Origin: Auanema rhodensis | Lineage: Eukaryota > Nematoda > Chromadorea > Rhabditida > Rhabditidae | Assembly: GCA_964057225.1 (NCBI GenBank) | Contig: OZ059895.1 | Span: 4,216,001 to 4,280,000, forward strand | Direction of reading: 5' to 3' | DNA length: 64,000 nucleotides | In this document: one piece after another, positions 13,561-25,414 of the stretch | How positions within the stretch are numbered: the first letter of the stretch is position 1 | Layout of the letters: the number at the start of each line of letters is the position of its first letter | Made by a program: the position numbers and the translations under genes | The notes under the pieces: generated by a model | What the model was told of the DNA's origin: nothing | What the model saw: the letters and a program-made list of their open reading frames with translations, nothing else | Databases searched by the model: none

Positions 13561-15650
13561 AAAATCCGCATCGAATACACTATACTACATTGAGAAACGT
13601 TTAATACAAAAATTAGTTATGATCGTTTGAAAAATGATGCATTAGTGTATGTTGAGTTTCCATGTACACTCAACATTGCTTCCAAAAACATTTTGACAAA
13701 AATTTTTTCGAAAAATTTCAAAATAATTTAGCAAAAAGTAGATGTTTTTAGATTCCTTTTTTAAAGGCAAAGATGATGGACAATGTTATTCAACGAAAAA
13801 ATTAATTCTTCAGGGTGAAAATCGAGGATATAAGTGTGAACTTATATCAGTTAATATCTCGGTGCATTTTTAAGCTAGCGCAAATCTGATAACACAGATC
13901 GACGCAGCTTACAAATCCGCATCGAATGCACTATACTTCATTGAGAAACGCTTAATACAAAACTTAGTTATGATCGTTTGAAAAATGATGCATTAGTGTA
14001 TGTTGAGTTTCCATGTACACTCAACATTGCTTCCAAAAACATTTTGACAAAAATTTTTTCGAAAAATTTCAAAATAATTTAGCAAAAAGTAGATGTTTTT
14101 AGATTCCTTTTCTAAAGGCAAAGATGATGGACAATGTTATTCAACGAAAAAATTAATTCTTCAGGGTGAAAATCGAGGATATAAGTGTGAACTTATATCA
14201 GTTGATATCTCGGTGCATTTTCAAGCTAGCGCAAATCTGACGCTTAAAAATCCGCATCGAATGCACTATACTTCATTGAGAAACGCTTAATACAAAACTT
14301 AGTTATGATCGTTTGAAAAATGATGCATTAGTGTATGTTGAGTTTCCATGTACACTCAACATTGCTTCCAAAAACATTTTGACAAAAATTTTTTCGAAAA
14401 ATATCAAATTAATTTAGCAAAAAGTAGATGTTTTTAGATTCATTTTTTTAAGGCAAAGACGATGGACAATGTTATTCAACGAAAAAATTAATTCTTCAGG
14501 GTGAAAATCGAGGATATAAGTGTGAACTTATATCAGTTGATATCTCGGTGCATTTTTAAGCTAGCGCAAATCTGATAACACAGATCGACGCAGCTTAAAA
14601 ATCCGCATCGAATACACTATACTACATTGAGAAACGTTTAATACAAAAATTAGTTATGATTGTTTGAAAAATGATGCATTAGTGTATGTTGAGTTTCCAT
14701 GTACACTCAACATTGCTTCCAAAAACATTTTGACAAAAATTTTTGCGAAAAATTTCAAAATAATTTAGCAAAAAGTAGATGTTTTTAGATTCCTTTTTTT
14801 AAGGCAAAGATGATGGACAATGTTATTCAACGAAAAAATTAATTCTTCAGGGTGAAAATCGAGGATATAAGTGTGAACTTATATCAGTTGATATCTCGGT
14901 GCATTTTTAAGCTAGCGCAAATCTGATAACACAGATCGACGCAGCTTAAAAATCCGCATCGAATACACTATACTACATTGAGAAACGTTTAATACAAAAA
15001 TTAGTTATGATCGTTTGAAAAATGATGCATTAGTGTATGTTGAGTTTCCATGTACACTCAACATTGCTTCCAAAAACATTTCGACAAAAATGTTTTCGAA
15101 AAATTTCAAAATAATTTAGCAAAAAGTAGATGTTTTTAGATTTCTTTTTTTAAGGCAAAGACGATGGACAATGTTATTCAACGAAAAAATTAATTCTTCA
15201 GGGTGAAAATCGAGGATATAAGTGTGAACTTATATCAGTTGATATCTCGGTGCATTTTTAAGCTAGCGCAAATCTGATAACACAGATCGACGCAGCTTAA
15301 AAATCCGCATCGAATACACTATACTACATTGAGAAACGTTTAATACAAAAATTAGTTATGATTGTTTGAAAAATGATGCATTAGTGTATGTTGAGTTTCC
15401 ATGTACACTCAACATTGCTTCCAAAAACATTTTGACAAAAATTTTTGCGAAAAATTTCAAAATAATTTAGCAAAAAGTAGATGTTTTTAGATTCCTTTTT
15501 TTAAGGCAAAGACGATGGACAATGTTATTCAACGAAAAAATTAATTCTTCAGGGTGAAAATCGAGGATATAAGTGTGAACTTATATCAGTTGATATCTCG
15601 GTGCATTTTTAAGCTAGCGCAAATCTGATAACACAGATCGACGCAGCTTA
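13561..15650 (+). repeat. 6-monomer block, 2090 bp, copy 1 (monomers 40-45)
   Basis: The order is: monomer with TTAATATC and CTTACAAATCC; 335-bp monomer; TATCAAATTA monomer; T64 with G148; C134; T64 with G148. The same order recurs 4531 bp downstream (13 monomers with two 16-bp deletions). Monomers 46-47 (15651-16336) repeat the first two members immediately, so the 6-mer was also starting a tandem repeat here. Confidence 0.82.
13912..14246 (+). repeat. 335-bp monomer 41 (16-bp deletion)
   Basis: Has TTTTCTAAAGG, giving S instead of F in the chance frame 14093-14290. It follows a monomer ending in CTTACAAATCC. Confidence 0.9.
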
Positions 15651-16001
15651 AAAATCCGCATCGAATACACTATACTACATTGAGAAACGTTTAATACAAA
15701 AATTAGTTATGATCGTTTGAAAAATGATGCATTAGTGTATGTTGAGTTTCCATGTACACTCAACATTGCTTCCAAAAACATTTTGACAAAAATTTTTTCG
15801 AAAAATTTCAAAATAATTTAGCAAAAAGTAGATGTTTTTAGATTCCTTTTTTAAAGGCAAAGATGATGGACAATGTTATTCAACGAAAAAATTAATTCTT
15901 CAGGGTGAAAATCGAGGATATAAGTGTGAACTTATATCAGTTAATATCTCGGTGCATTTTTAAGCTAGCGCAAATCTGATAACACAGATCGACGCAGCTT
16001 A

Positions 16002-16336
16002 CAAATCCGCATCGAATGCACTATACTTCATTGAGAAACGCTTAATACAAAACTTAGTTATGATCGTTTGAAAAATGATGCATTAGTGTATGTTGAGTTT
16101 CCATGTACACTCAACATTGCTTCCAAAAACATTTTGACAAAAATTTTTTCGAAAAATTTCAAAATAATTTAGCAAAAAGTAGATGTTTTTAGATTCCTTT
16201 TTTAAAGGCAAAGATGATGGACAATGTTATTCAACGAAAAAATTAATTCTTCAGGGTGAAAATCGAGGATATAAGTGTGAACTTATATCAGTTGATATCT
16301 CGGTGCATTTTCAAGCTAGCGCAAATCTGACGCTTA
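16002..16336 (+). repeat. 335-bp monomer 47 (16-bp deletion)
   Basis: T27, C52 and A203. Like monomers 41 and 54, it follows a TTAATATC/CTTACAAATCC monomer. Chance frame 16183-16380. Confidence 0.9.
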
Positions 16337-16687
16337 AAAATCCGCATCGAATGCACTATACTTCATTGAGAAACGCTTAATACAAAACTTAGTTATGATC
16401 GTTTGAAAAATGATGCATTAGTGTATGTTGAGTTTCCATGTACACTCAACATTGCTTCCAAAAACATTTTGACAAAAATTTTTGCGAAAAATTTCAAAAT
16501 AATTTAGCAAAAAGTAGATGTTTTTAGATTCCTTTTTTTAAGGCAAAGATGATGGACAATGTTATTCAACGAAAAAATTAATTCTTCAGGGTGAAAATCG
16601 AGGATATAAGTGTGAACTTATATCAGTTGATATCTCGGTGCATTTTTAAGCTAGCGCAAATCTGATAACACAGATCGACGCAGCTTA

Positions 16688-17038
16688 AAAATCCGCATCG
16701 AATGCACTATACTACATTGAGAAACGCTTAATACAAAAATTAGTTATGATTGTTTGAAAAATGATGCATTAGTGTATGTTGAGTTTCCATGTACACTCAA
16801 CATTGCTTCCAAAAACATTTTGACAAAAATTTTTTCGAAAAATTTCAAAATAATTTAGCAAAAAGTAGATGTTTTTCGATTCCTTTTTTTAAGGCAAAGA
16901 CGATGGACAATGTTATTCAACGAAAAAATCAATTCTTCAGGGTGAAAATCGAGGATATAAGTGTGAACTTATATCAGTTGATATCTCGTTGCATTTTCAA
17001 GCTAGCGCAAATCTGATAACACAGATCGACGCAGCTTA
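16688..17038 (+). repeat. C190/C243 monomer 49
   Basis: Same subtype and flanking variants as monomer 34. Chance frame 16789-17016. Its partner in the 13-mer spacing is monomer 62, 4531 bp downstream. Confidence 0.88.
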
Positions 17039-18091
17039 AAAATCCGCATCGAATGCACTATACTACATTGAGAAACGCTTAATACAAAACTTAGTTATGA
17101 TCGTTTGAAAAATGATGCATTAGTGTATGTTGAGTTTCCATGTACACTCAACATTGCTTCCAAAAACATTTCGACAAAAATGTTTTCGAAAAATTTCAAA
17201 ATAATTTAGCAAAAAGTAGATGTTTTTAGATTTCTTTTTTTAAGGCAAAGACGATGGACAATGTTATTCAACGAAAAAATTAATTCTTCAGGGTGAAAAT
17301 CGAGGATATAAGTGTGAACTTATATCAGTTGATATCTCGTTGCATTTTCAAGCTAGCGCAAATCTGATAACACAGATCGACGCAGCTTAAAAATCCGCAT
17401 CGAATGCACTATACTACATTGAGAAACGCTTAATACAAAAATTAGTTATGATTGTTTGAAAAATGATGCATTAGTGTATGTTGAGTTTCCATGTACACTC
17501 AACATTGCTTCCAAAAACATTTTGACAAAAATTTTTTCGAAAAATTTCAAAATAATTTAGCAAAAAGTAGATGTTTTTAGATTCCTTTTTTCAAGGCAAA
17601 GACGATGGACAATGTTATTCAACGAAAAAATTAATTCTTCAGGGTGAAAATCGAGGATATAAGTGTGAACTTATATCAGTTGATATCTCGGTGCATTTTC
17701 AAGCTAGCGCAAATCTGATAACACAGATCGACGCAGCTTAAAAATCCGCATCGAATGCACTATACTACATTGAGAAACGCTTAATACAAAACTTAGTTAT
17801 GATCGTTTGAAAAATGATGCATTAGTGTATGTTGAGTTTCCATGTACACTCAACATTGCTTCCAAAAACATTTGGACAAAAATGTTTTCGAAAAATTTCA
17901 AAATAATTTAGCAAAAAGTAGATGTTTTTAGATTCCTTTTTTTAAGGCAAAGACGATGGACAATGTTATTCAACGAAAAAATTAGTTCTTCAGGGTGAAA
18001 ATCGAGGATATAAGTGTGAACTTATATCAGTTGATATCTCGGTGCATTTTCAAGCTAGCGCAAATCTGATAACACAGATCGACGCAGCTTA

Positions 18092-20181
18092 AAAATCCGC
18101 ATCGAATACACTATACTACATTGAGAAACGTTTAATACAAAAATTAGTTATGATCGTTTGAAAAATGATGCATTAGTGTATGTTGAGTTTCCATGTACAC
18201 TCAACATTGCTTCCAAAAACATTTTGACAAAAATTTTTTCGAAAAATTTCAAAATAATTTAGCAAAAAGTAGATGTTTTTAGATTTCTTTTTTAAAGGCA
18301 AAGATGATGGACAATGTTATTCAACGAAAAAATTAATTCTTCAGGGTGAAAATCGAGGATATAAGTGTGAACTTATATCAGTTAATATCTCGGTGCATTT
18401 TTAAGCTAGCGCAAATCTGATAACACAGATCGACGCAGCTTACAAATCCGCATCGAATGCACTATACTTCATTGAGAAACGCTTAATACAAAACTTAGTT
18501 ATGATCGTTTGAAAAATGATGCATTAGTGTATGTTGAGTTTCCATGTACACTCAACATTGCTTCCAAAAACATTTTGACAAAAATTTTTTCGAAAAATTT
18601 CAAAATAATTTAGCGAAAAGTAGATGTTTTTAGATTCCTTTTTTAAAGGCAAAGATGATGGACAATGTTATTCAACGAAAAAATTAATTCTTCAGGGTGA
18701 AAATCAAGGATATAAGTGTGAACTTATATCAGTTGATATCTCGGTGCATTTTCAAGCTAGCGCAAATCTGACGCTTAAAAATCCGCATCGAATGCACTAT
18801 ACTTCATTGAGAAACGCTTAATACAAAACTTAGTTATGATCGTTTGAAAAATGATGCATTAGTGTATGTTGAGTTTCCATGTACACTCAACATTGCTTCC
18901 AAAAACATTTTGACAAAAATTTTTTCGAAAAATATCAAATTAATTTAGCAAAAAGTAGATGTTTTTAGATTCATTTTTTTAAGGCAAAGACGATGGACAA
19001 TGTTATTCAACGAAAAAATTAATTCTTCAGGGTGAAAATCGAGGATATAAGTGTGAACTTATATCAGTTGATATCTCGGTGCATTTTTAAGCTAGCGCAA
19101 ATCTGATAACACAGATCGACGCAGCTTAAAAATCCGCATCGAATACACTATACTACATTGAGAAACGTTTAATACAAAAATTAGTTATGATTGTTTGAAA
19201 AATGATGCATTAGTGTATGTTGAGTTTCCATGTACACTCAACATTGCTTCCAAAAACATTTTGACAAAAATTTTTGCGAAAAATTTCAAAATAATTTAGC
19301 AAAAAGTAGATGTTTTTAGATTCCTTTTTTTAAGGCAAAGATGATGGACAATGTTATTCAACGAAAAAATTAATTCTTCAGGGTGAAAATCGAGGATATA
19401 AGTGTGAACTTATATCAGTTGATATCTCGGTGCATTTTTAAGCTAGCGCAAATCTGATAACACAGATCGACGCAGCTTAAAAATCCGCATCGAATACACT
19501 ATACTACATTGAGAAACGTTTAATACAAAAATTAGTTATGATCGTTTGAAAAATGATGCATTAGTGTATGTTGAGTTTCCATGTACACTCAACATTGCTT
19601 CCAAAAACATTTCGACAAAAATGTTTTCGAAAAATTTCAAAATAATTTAGCAAAAAGTAGATGTTTTTAGATTTCTTTTTTTAAGGCAAAGACGATGGAC
19701 AATGTTATTCAACGAAAAAATTAATTCTTCAGGGTGAAAATCGAGGATATAAGTGTGAACTTATATCAGTTGATATCTCGGTGCATTTTTAAGCTAGCGC
19801 AAATCTGATAACACAGATCGACGCAGCTTAAAAATCCGCATCGAATACACTATACTACATTGAGAAACGTTTAATACAAAAATTAGTTATGATTGTTTGA
19901 AAAATGATGCATTAGTGTATGTTGAGTTTCCATGTACACTCAACATTGCTTCCAAAAACATTTTGACAAAAATTTTTGCGAAAAATTTCAAAATAATTTA
20001 GCAAAAAGTAGATGTTTTTAGATTCCTTTTTTTAAGGCAAAGACGATGGACAATGTTATTCAACGAAAAAATTAATTCTTCAGGGTGAAAATCGAGGATA
20101 TAAGTGTGAACTTATATCAGTTGATATCTCGGTGCATTTTTAAGCTAGCGCAAATCTGATAACACAGATCGACGCAGCTTA
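18092..20181 (+). repeat. 6-monomer block, 2090 bp, copy 2 (monomers 53-58)
   Basis: Recurrence of 13561-15650. Differences noticed: GATTTCTT in the first monomer; TAGCGAAAAG and AATCAAGG in the second, which also has TTTTTTAAAGG instead of TTTTCTAAAGG. The following monomer 59 combines the start of monomer 46 with the end of monomer 47 of the first copy, as if the two had been fused. Confidence 0.82.
18443..18777 (+). repeat. 335-bp monomer 54 (16-bp deletion)
   Basis: Partner of monomer 41 at +4531. Private TAGCGAAAAG and AATCAAGG; the latter gives Q for R in the chance frame 18624-18821. Confidence 0.9.
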
Positions 20182-20516
20182 AAAATCCGCATCGAATACA
20201 CTATACTACATTGAGAAACGTTTAATACAAAAATTAGTTATGATCGTTTGAAAAATGATGCATTAGTGTATGTTGAGTTTCCATGTACACTCAACATTGC
20301 TTCCAAAAACATTTTGACAAAAATTTTTTCGAAAAATTTCAAAATAATTTAGCAAAAAGTAGATGTTTTTAGATTCCTTTTTTAAAGGCAAAGATGATGG
20401 ACAATGTTATTCAACGAAAAAATTAATTCTTCAGGGTGAAAATCGAGGATATAAGTGTGAACTTATATCAGTTGATATCTCGGTGCATTTTCAAGCTAGC
20501 GCAAATCTGACGCTTA
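20182..20516 (+). repeat. 335-bp monomer 59 (16-bp deletion), hybrid
   Basis: Starts like monomer 46 (A17, T40, A203) but has the GTTGATATC, C311 and deleted end of monomer 47. It occupies the place of both in the 13-mer comparison. Chance frame 20363-20560. Confidence 0.85.
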
Positions 20517-21218
20517 AAAATCCGCATCGAATGCACTATACTTCATTGAGAAACGCTTAATACAAAACTTAGTTATGATCGTTTGAAAAATGATGCATTA
20601 GTGTATGTTGAGTTTCCATGTACACTCAACATTGCTTCCAAAAACATTTTGACAAAAATTTTTTCGAAAAATATCAAATTAATTTAGCAAAAAGTAGATG
20701 TTTTTAGATTCATTTTTTTAAGGCAAAGACGATGGACAATGTTATTCAACGAAAAAATTAATTCTTCAGGGTGAAAATCGAGGATATAAGTGTGAACATA
20801 TATCAGTTGATATCTCGGTGCATTTTCAAGCTAGCGCAAATCTGATAACACAGATCGACGCAGCTTAAAAATCCGCATCGAATGCACTATACTTCATTGA
20901 GAAACGCTTAATACAAAACTTAGTTATGATCGTTTGAAAAATGATGCATTAGTGTATGTTGAGTTTCCATGTACACTCAACATTGCTTCCAAAAACATTT
21001 TGACAAAAATTTTTGCGAAAAATTTCAAAATAATTTAGCAAAAAGTAGATGTTTTTAGATTCCTTTTTTTAAGGCAAAGATGATGGACAATGTTATTCAA
21101 CGAAAAAATTAATTCTTCAGGGTGAAAATCGAGGATATAAGTGTGAACTTATATCAGTTGATATCTCGGTGCATTTTTAAGCTAGCGCAAATCTGATAAC
21201 ACAGATCGACGCAGCTTA

Positions 21219-21569
21219 AAAATCCGCATCGAATGCACTATACTACATTGAGAAACGCTTAATACAAAAATTAGTTATGATTGTTTGAAAAATGATGCAT
21301 TAGTGTATGTTGAGTTTCCATGTACACTCAACATTGCTTCCAAAAACATTTTGACAAAAATTTTTTCGAAAAATTTCAAAATAATTTAGCAAAAAGTAGA
21401 TGTTTTTCGATTCCTTTTTTTAAGGCAAAGACGATGGACAATGTTATTCAACGAAAAAATCAATTCTTCAGGGTGAAAATCGAGGATATAAGTGTGAACT
21501 TATATCAGTTGATATCTCGTTGCATTTTCAAGCTAGCGCAAATCTGATAACACAGATCGACGCAGCTTA
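21219..21569 (+). repeat. C190/C243 monomer 62
   Basis: Partner of monomer 49. Chance frame 21320-21547. Directly followed by a second monomer of the subtype. Confidence 0.88.
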
Positions 21570-21920
21570 AAAATCCGCATCGAATGCACTATACTACATT
21601 GAGAAACGCTTAATACAAAACTTAGTTATGATCGTTTGAAAAATGATGCATTAGTGTATGTTGAGTTTCCATGTACACTCAACATTGCTTCCAAAAACAT
21701 TTTGACAAAAATTTTTTCGAAAAATTTCAAAATAATTTAGCAAAAAGTAGATGTTTTTCGATTCCTTTTTTTAAGGCAAAGACGATGGACAATGTTATTC
21801 AACGAAAAAATCAATTCTTCAGGGTGAAAATCGAGGATATAAGTGTGAACTTATATCAGTTGATATCTCGTTGCATTTTCAAGCTAGCGCAAATCTGATA
21901 ACACAGATCGACGCAGCTTA
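21570..21920 (+). repeat. C190/C243 monomer 63
   Basis: Same 190-243 segment but with C52 and C64 at its start, so its 5' part differs from monomer 62. Chance frame 21671-21898. Confidence 0.88.
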
Positions 21921-22255
21921 AAAATCCGCATCGAATGCACTATACTTCATTGAGAAACGCTTAATACAAAACTTAGTTATGATCGTTTGAAAAATGATGC
22001 ATTAGTGTATGTTGAGTTTCCATGTACACTCAACATTGCTTCCAAAAACATTTTGACAAAAATTTTTGCGAAAAATTTCAAAATAATTTAGCAAAAAGTA
22101 GATGTTTTTAGATTCCTTTTTTTAAGGCAAAGATGATGGACAATGTTATTCAACGAAAAAATTAATTCTTCAGGGTGAAAATCGAGGATATAAGTGTGAA
22201 CTTATATCAGTTGATATCTCGGTGCATTTTCAAGCTAGCGCAAATCTGACGCTTA
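21921..22255 (+). repeat. 335-bp monomer 64 (16-bp deletion), last of its kind
   Basis: The most downstream 16-bp-deletion monomer. It keeps T203, so the frame open in the others meets a TAA here. This shows that the deletion is inherited independently of the open frame. Confidence 0.9.
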
Positions 22256-23308
22256 AAAATCCGCATCGAATGCACTATACTTCATTGAGAAACGCTTAAT
22301 ACAAAACTTAGTTATGATCGTTTGAAAAATGATGCATTAGTGAATGTTGAGTTTCCATGTACACTCAACATTGCTTCCAAAAACATTTTGACAAAAATTT
22401 TTTCGAAAAATTTCAAAATAATTTAGCAAAAAGTAGATGTTTTTAGATTCCTTTTTTTAAGGCAAAGACGATGGACAATGTTATTCAACGAAAAAATTAA
22501 TTCTTCAGGGTGAAAATCGAGGATATAAGTGTGAACTTATATCAGTTGATATCTCGGTGCATTTTTAAGCTAGCGCAAATCTGATAACACAGATCGACGC
22601 AGCTTAAAAATCCGCATCGAATGCACTATACTACATTGAGAAACGCTTAATACAAAAATTAGTTATGATCATTTGAAAAATGATGCATTAGTGTATGTTG
22701 AGTTTCCATGTACACTCAACATTGCTTCCAAAAACATTTTGACAAAAATTTTTTCGCAAAATTTCAAAATAATTTAGCAAAAAGTAGATGTTTTTAGATT
22801 CCTTTTTTTAAGGCAAAGATGATGGACAATGTTATTCAACGAAAAAATTAATTCTTCAGGGTGAAAATCGAGGATATAAGTGTGAACTTATATCAGTTGA
22901 TATCTCGGTGCATTTTTAAGTTAGCGCAAATCTGATAACACAGATCGACGCAGCTTAAAAATCCGCATCGAATGCACTATACTTCATTGAGAGACGCTTA
23001 ATACAAAAATTAGTTATGATCGTTTGAAAAATGATGCATTAGTGTATGTTGAGTTTCCATGTACACTCAACATTGCTTCCAAAAACATTTTGACAAAAAT
23101 TTTTTCGAAAAATTTCAAAATAATTTAGCAAAAAGTAGATGTTTTTAGATTCCTTTTTTTAAGGCAAAGTTGATGGACAATGTTATTCAACGAAAAAATT
23201 AATTCTTCAGGGTGAAAATCGAGGATATAAGTGTGAACTTATATCAGTTGATATCTCGGTGCATTTTTAAGCTAGCGCAAATCTGATAACACAGATCGAC
23301 GCAGCTTA

Positions 23309-25414
23309 AAAATCCGCATCGAATGCACTATACTTCATTGAGAAACGCTTAATACAAAACTTAGTTATGATCGTTTGAAAAATGAGGCATTAGTGTATGT
23401 TGAGTTTCCATGTACACTCAACATTGCTTCCAAAAACATTTTGACAAAAATTTTTTCGAAAAATTTCAAAATAATTTAGCAAAAAGTAGATGTTATTAGA
23501 TTCCTTTTCTTAAGGCAAAGATGATGGACAATGTTATTCAACGAAAAAATTAATTCTTCAGGGTGAAAATCGAGGATATAAGTGTGAACTTATATCAGTT
23601 GATATCTCGGTGAATTTTTAAGCTAGCGCAAATCTGATAACACAGATCGACGCAGCTTAAAAATCCGCATCGAATGCACTATACTACACTGAGAAACGCT
23701 TAATACAAAAATTAGTTATGATCGTTTGAAAAATGATGCATTAGTGTATGTTGAGTTTCCATGTACACTCAACATTGCTTCCAAAAACATTTTGACAAAA
23801 ATTTTTTCGAAAAATTTCAAAATAATTTAGCAAAAAGTAGATGTTTTTAGATTCCTTTTTTTAAGGCAAAGATGATGGACAATGTTATTCAACGAAAAAA
23901 TTAATTCTTCAGGGTGAAAATCGAGGATATAAGTGTGAACTTATATCAGTTGATATCTCGGTGAATTTATAAGCTAGCGCAAATTTGATAACACAGATCG
24001 ACGAAGCTTAAAAATCCGCATCGAATGCACTATACTACACTGAGAAACGCTTAATACAAAAATTAGTTATGATCGTTTGAAAAATGATGCATTAGTGTAT
24101 GTTGAGTTTCCATGTACACTCAACATTGCTTCCAAAAACATTTTGACAAAAATTTTTTCGAAAAATTTCAAAATAATTTAGCAAAAAGTAGATGTTTTTA
24201 GATTCCTTTTTTCAAGGCAAAGACGATGGACAATGTTATTCAACGAAAAAATTAATTCTTCAGGGTGAAAATCGAGGATATAAGTGTGAACTTATATCAG
24301 TTGATATCTCGGTGCATTTTTAAGCTAGCGCAAATCTGATAACACAGATCGACGCAGCTTAAAAATCCGCATCGAATGCACTATACTACATTGAGAAACG
24401 CTTAATACAAAAATTAGTTATGATCGTTTGAAAAATGATGCATTAGTGTATGTTGAGTTTCCATGTACACTCAACATTGCTTCCAAAAACATTTTGACAA
24501 AAATTTTTTCGCAAAATTTCAAAATAATTTAGCAAAAAGTAGATGTTTTTAGATTCCTTTTTTCAAGGCAAAGACGATGGACAATGTTATTCAACGAAAA
24601 AATTAATTCTTCAGGGTGAAAATCGAGGATATAAGTGTGAACTTATATCAGTTGATATCTCGGTGCATTTTTAAGCTAGCGCAAATCTGATAACACAGAT
24701 CGACGCAGCTTAAAAATCCGCATCGAATGCACTATACTACACTGAGAAACGCTTAATACAAAAATTAGTTATGATCGTTTGAAAAATGATGCATTAGTGT
24801 ATGTTGAGTTTCCATGTACACTCAACATTGCTTCCAAAAACATTTTGACAAAAATTTTTTCGAAAAATTTCAAAATAATTTAGCAAAAAGTAGATGTTTT
24901 TAGATTCCTTTTTTCAAGGCAAAGACGATGGACAATGTTATTCAACGAAAAAATTAATTCTTCAGGGTGAAAATCGAGGATATAAGTGTGAACTTATATC
25001 AGTTGATATCTCGGTGCATTTTTAAGCTAGCGCAAATCTGATAACACAGATCGACGCAGCTTAAAAATCCGCATCGAATGCACTATACTACATTGAGAAA
25101 CGCTTAATACAAAAATTAGTTATGATCGTTTGAAAAATGATGCATTAGTGTATGTTGAGTTTCCATGTACACTCAACATTGCTTCCAAAAACATTTTGAC
25201 AAAAATTTTTTCGCAAAATTTCAAAATAATTTAGCAAAAAGTAGATGTTTTTAGATTCCTTTTTTTAAGGCAAAGATGATGGACAATGTTATTCAACGAA
25301 AAAATTAATTCTTCAGGGTGAAAATCGAGGATATAAGTGTGAACTTATATCAGTTGATATCTCGGTGCATTTTTAAGCTAGCGCAAATCTGATAACACAG
25401 ATCGACGCAGCTTA
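23309..25414 (+). repeat. 6-monomer HOR, 2106 bp, copy 1 (monomers 68-73)
   Basis: The first monomer has private ATGAGGCAT, GATGTTATTAG and CCTTTTCTTAAGG. The second ends with GTGAATTTATAAGC, AAATTTGATAAC and GACGAAGCTT. All recur exactly 2106 bp later. The fourth and sixth monomers carry TTCGCAAAAT. Confidence 0.9.

Larger units (their letters stand above)
1..22606 (+). repeat. Zone A: monomers 1-65, subtype set with 16-bp deletion
   Basis: Sixty-five monomers. Typical variants are C at monomer position 52 (ACAAAACTTAG), T at 27 (TACTTCATTG), C at 311 (TTTTCAAGC), G at 148 (TTTTTGCG), a TATCAAATTAATTT version of positions 156-169, and A17 with T40 (GAATACAC plus ACGTTTAAT). All 13 of the 335-bp monomers lie here. 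Monomers 13-15 (4181-5232), 35-39 (11806-13560) and 50-52 (17039-18091) are ordinary monomers outside the clear HOR copies. Monomer 14 (4532-4881) is 350 bp because one T is missing from the T-run near position 200. Nothing but satellite is present. Confidence 0.9.
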
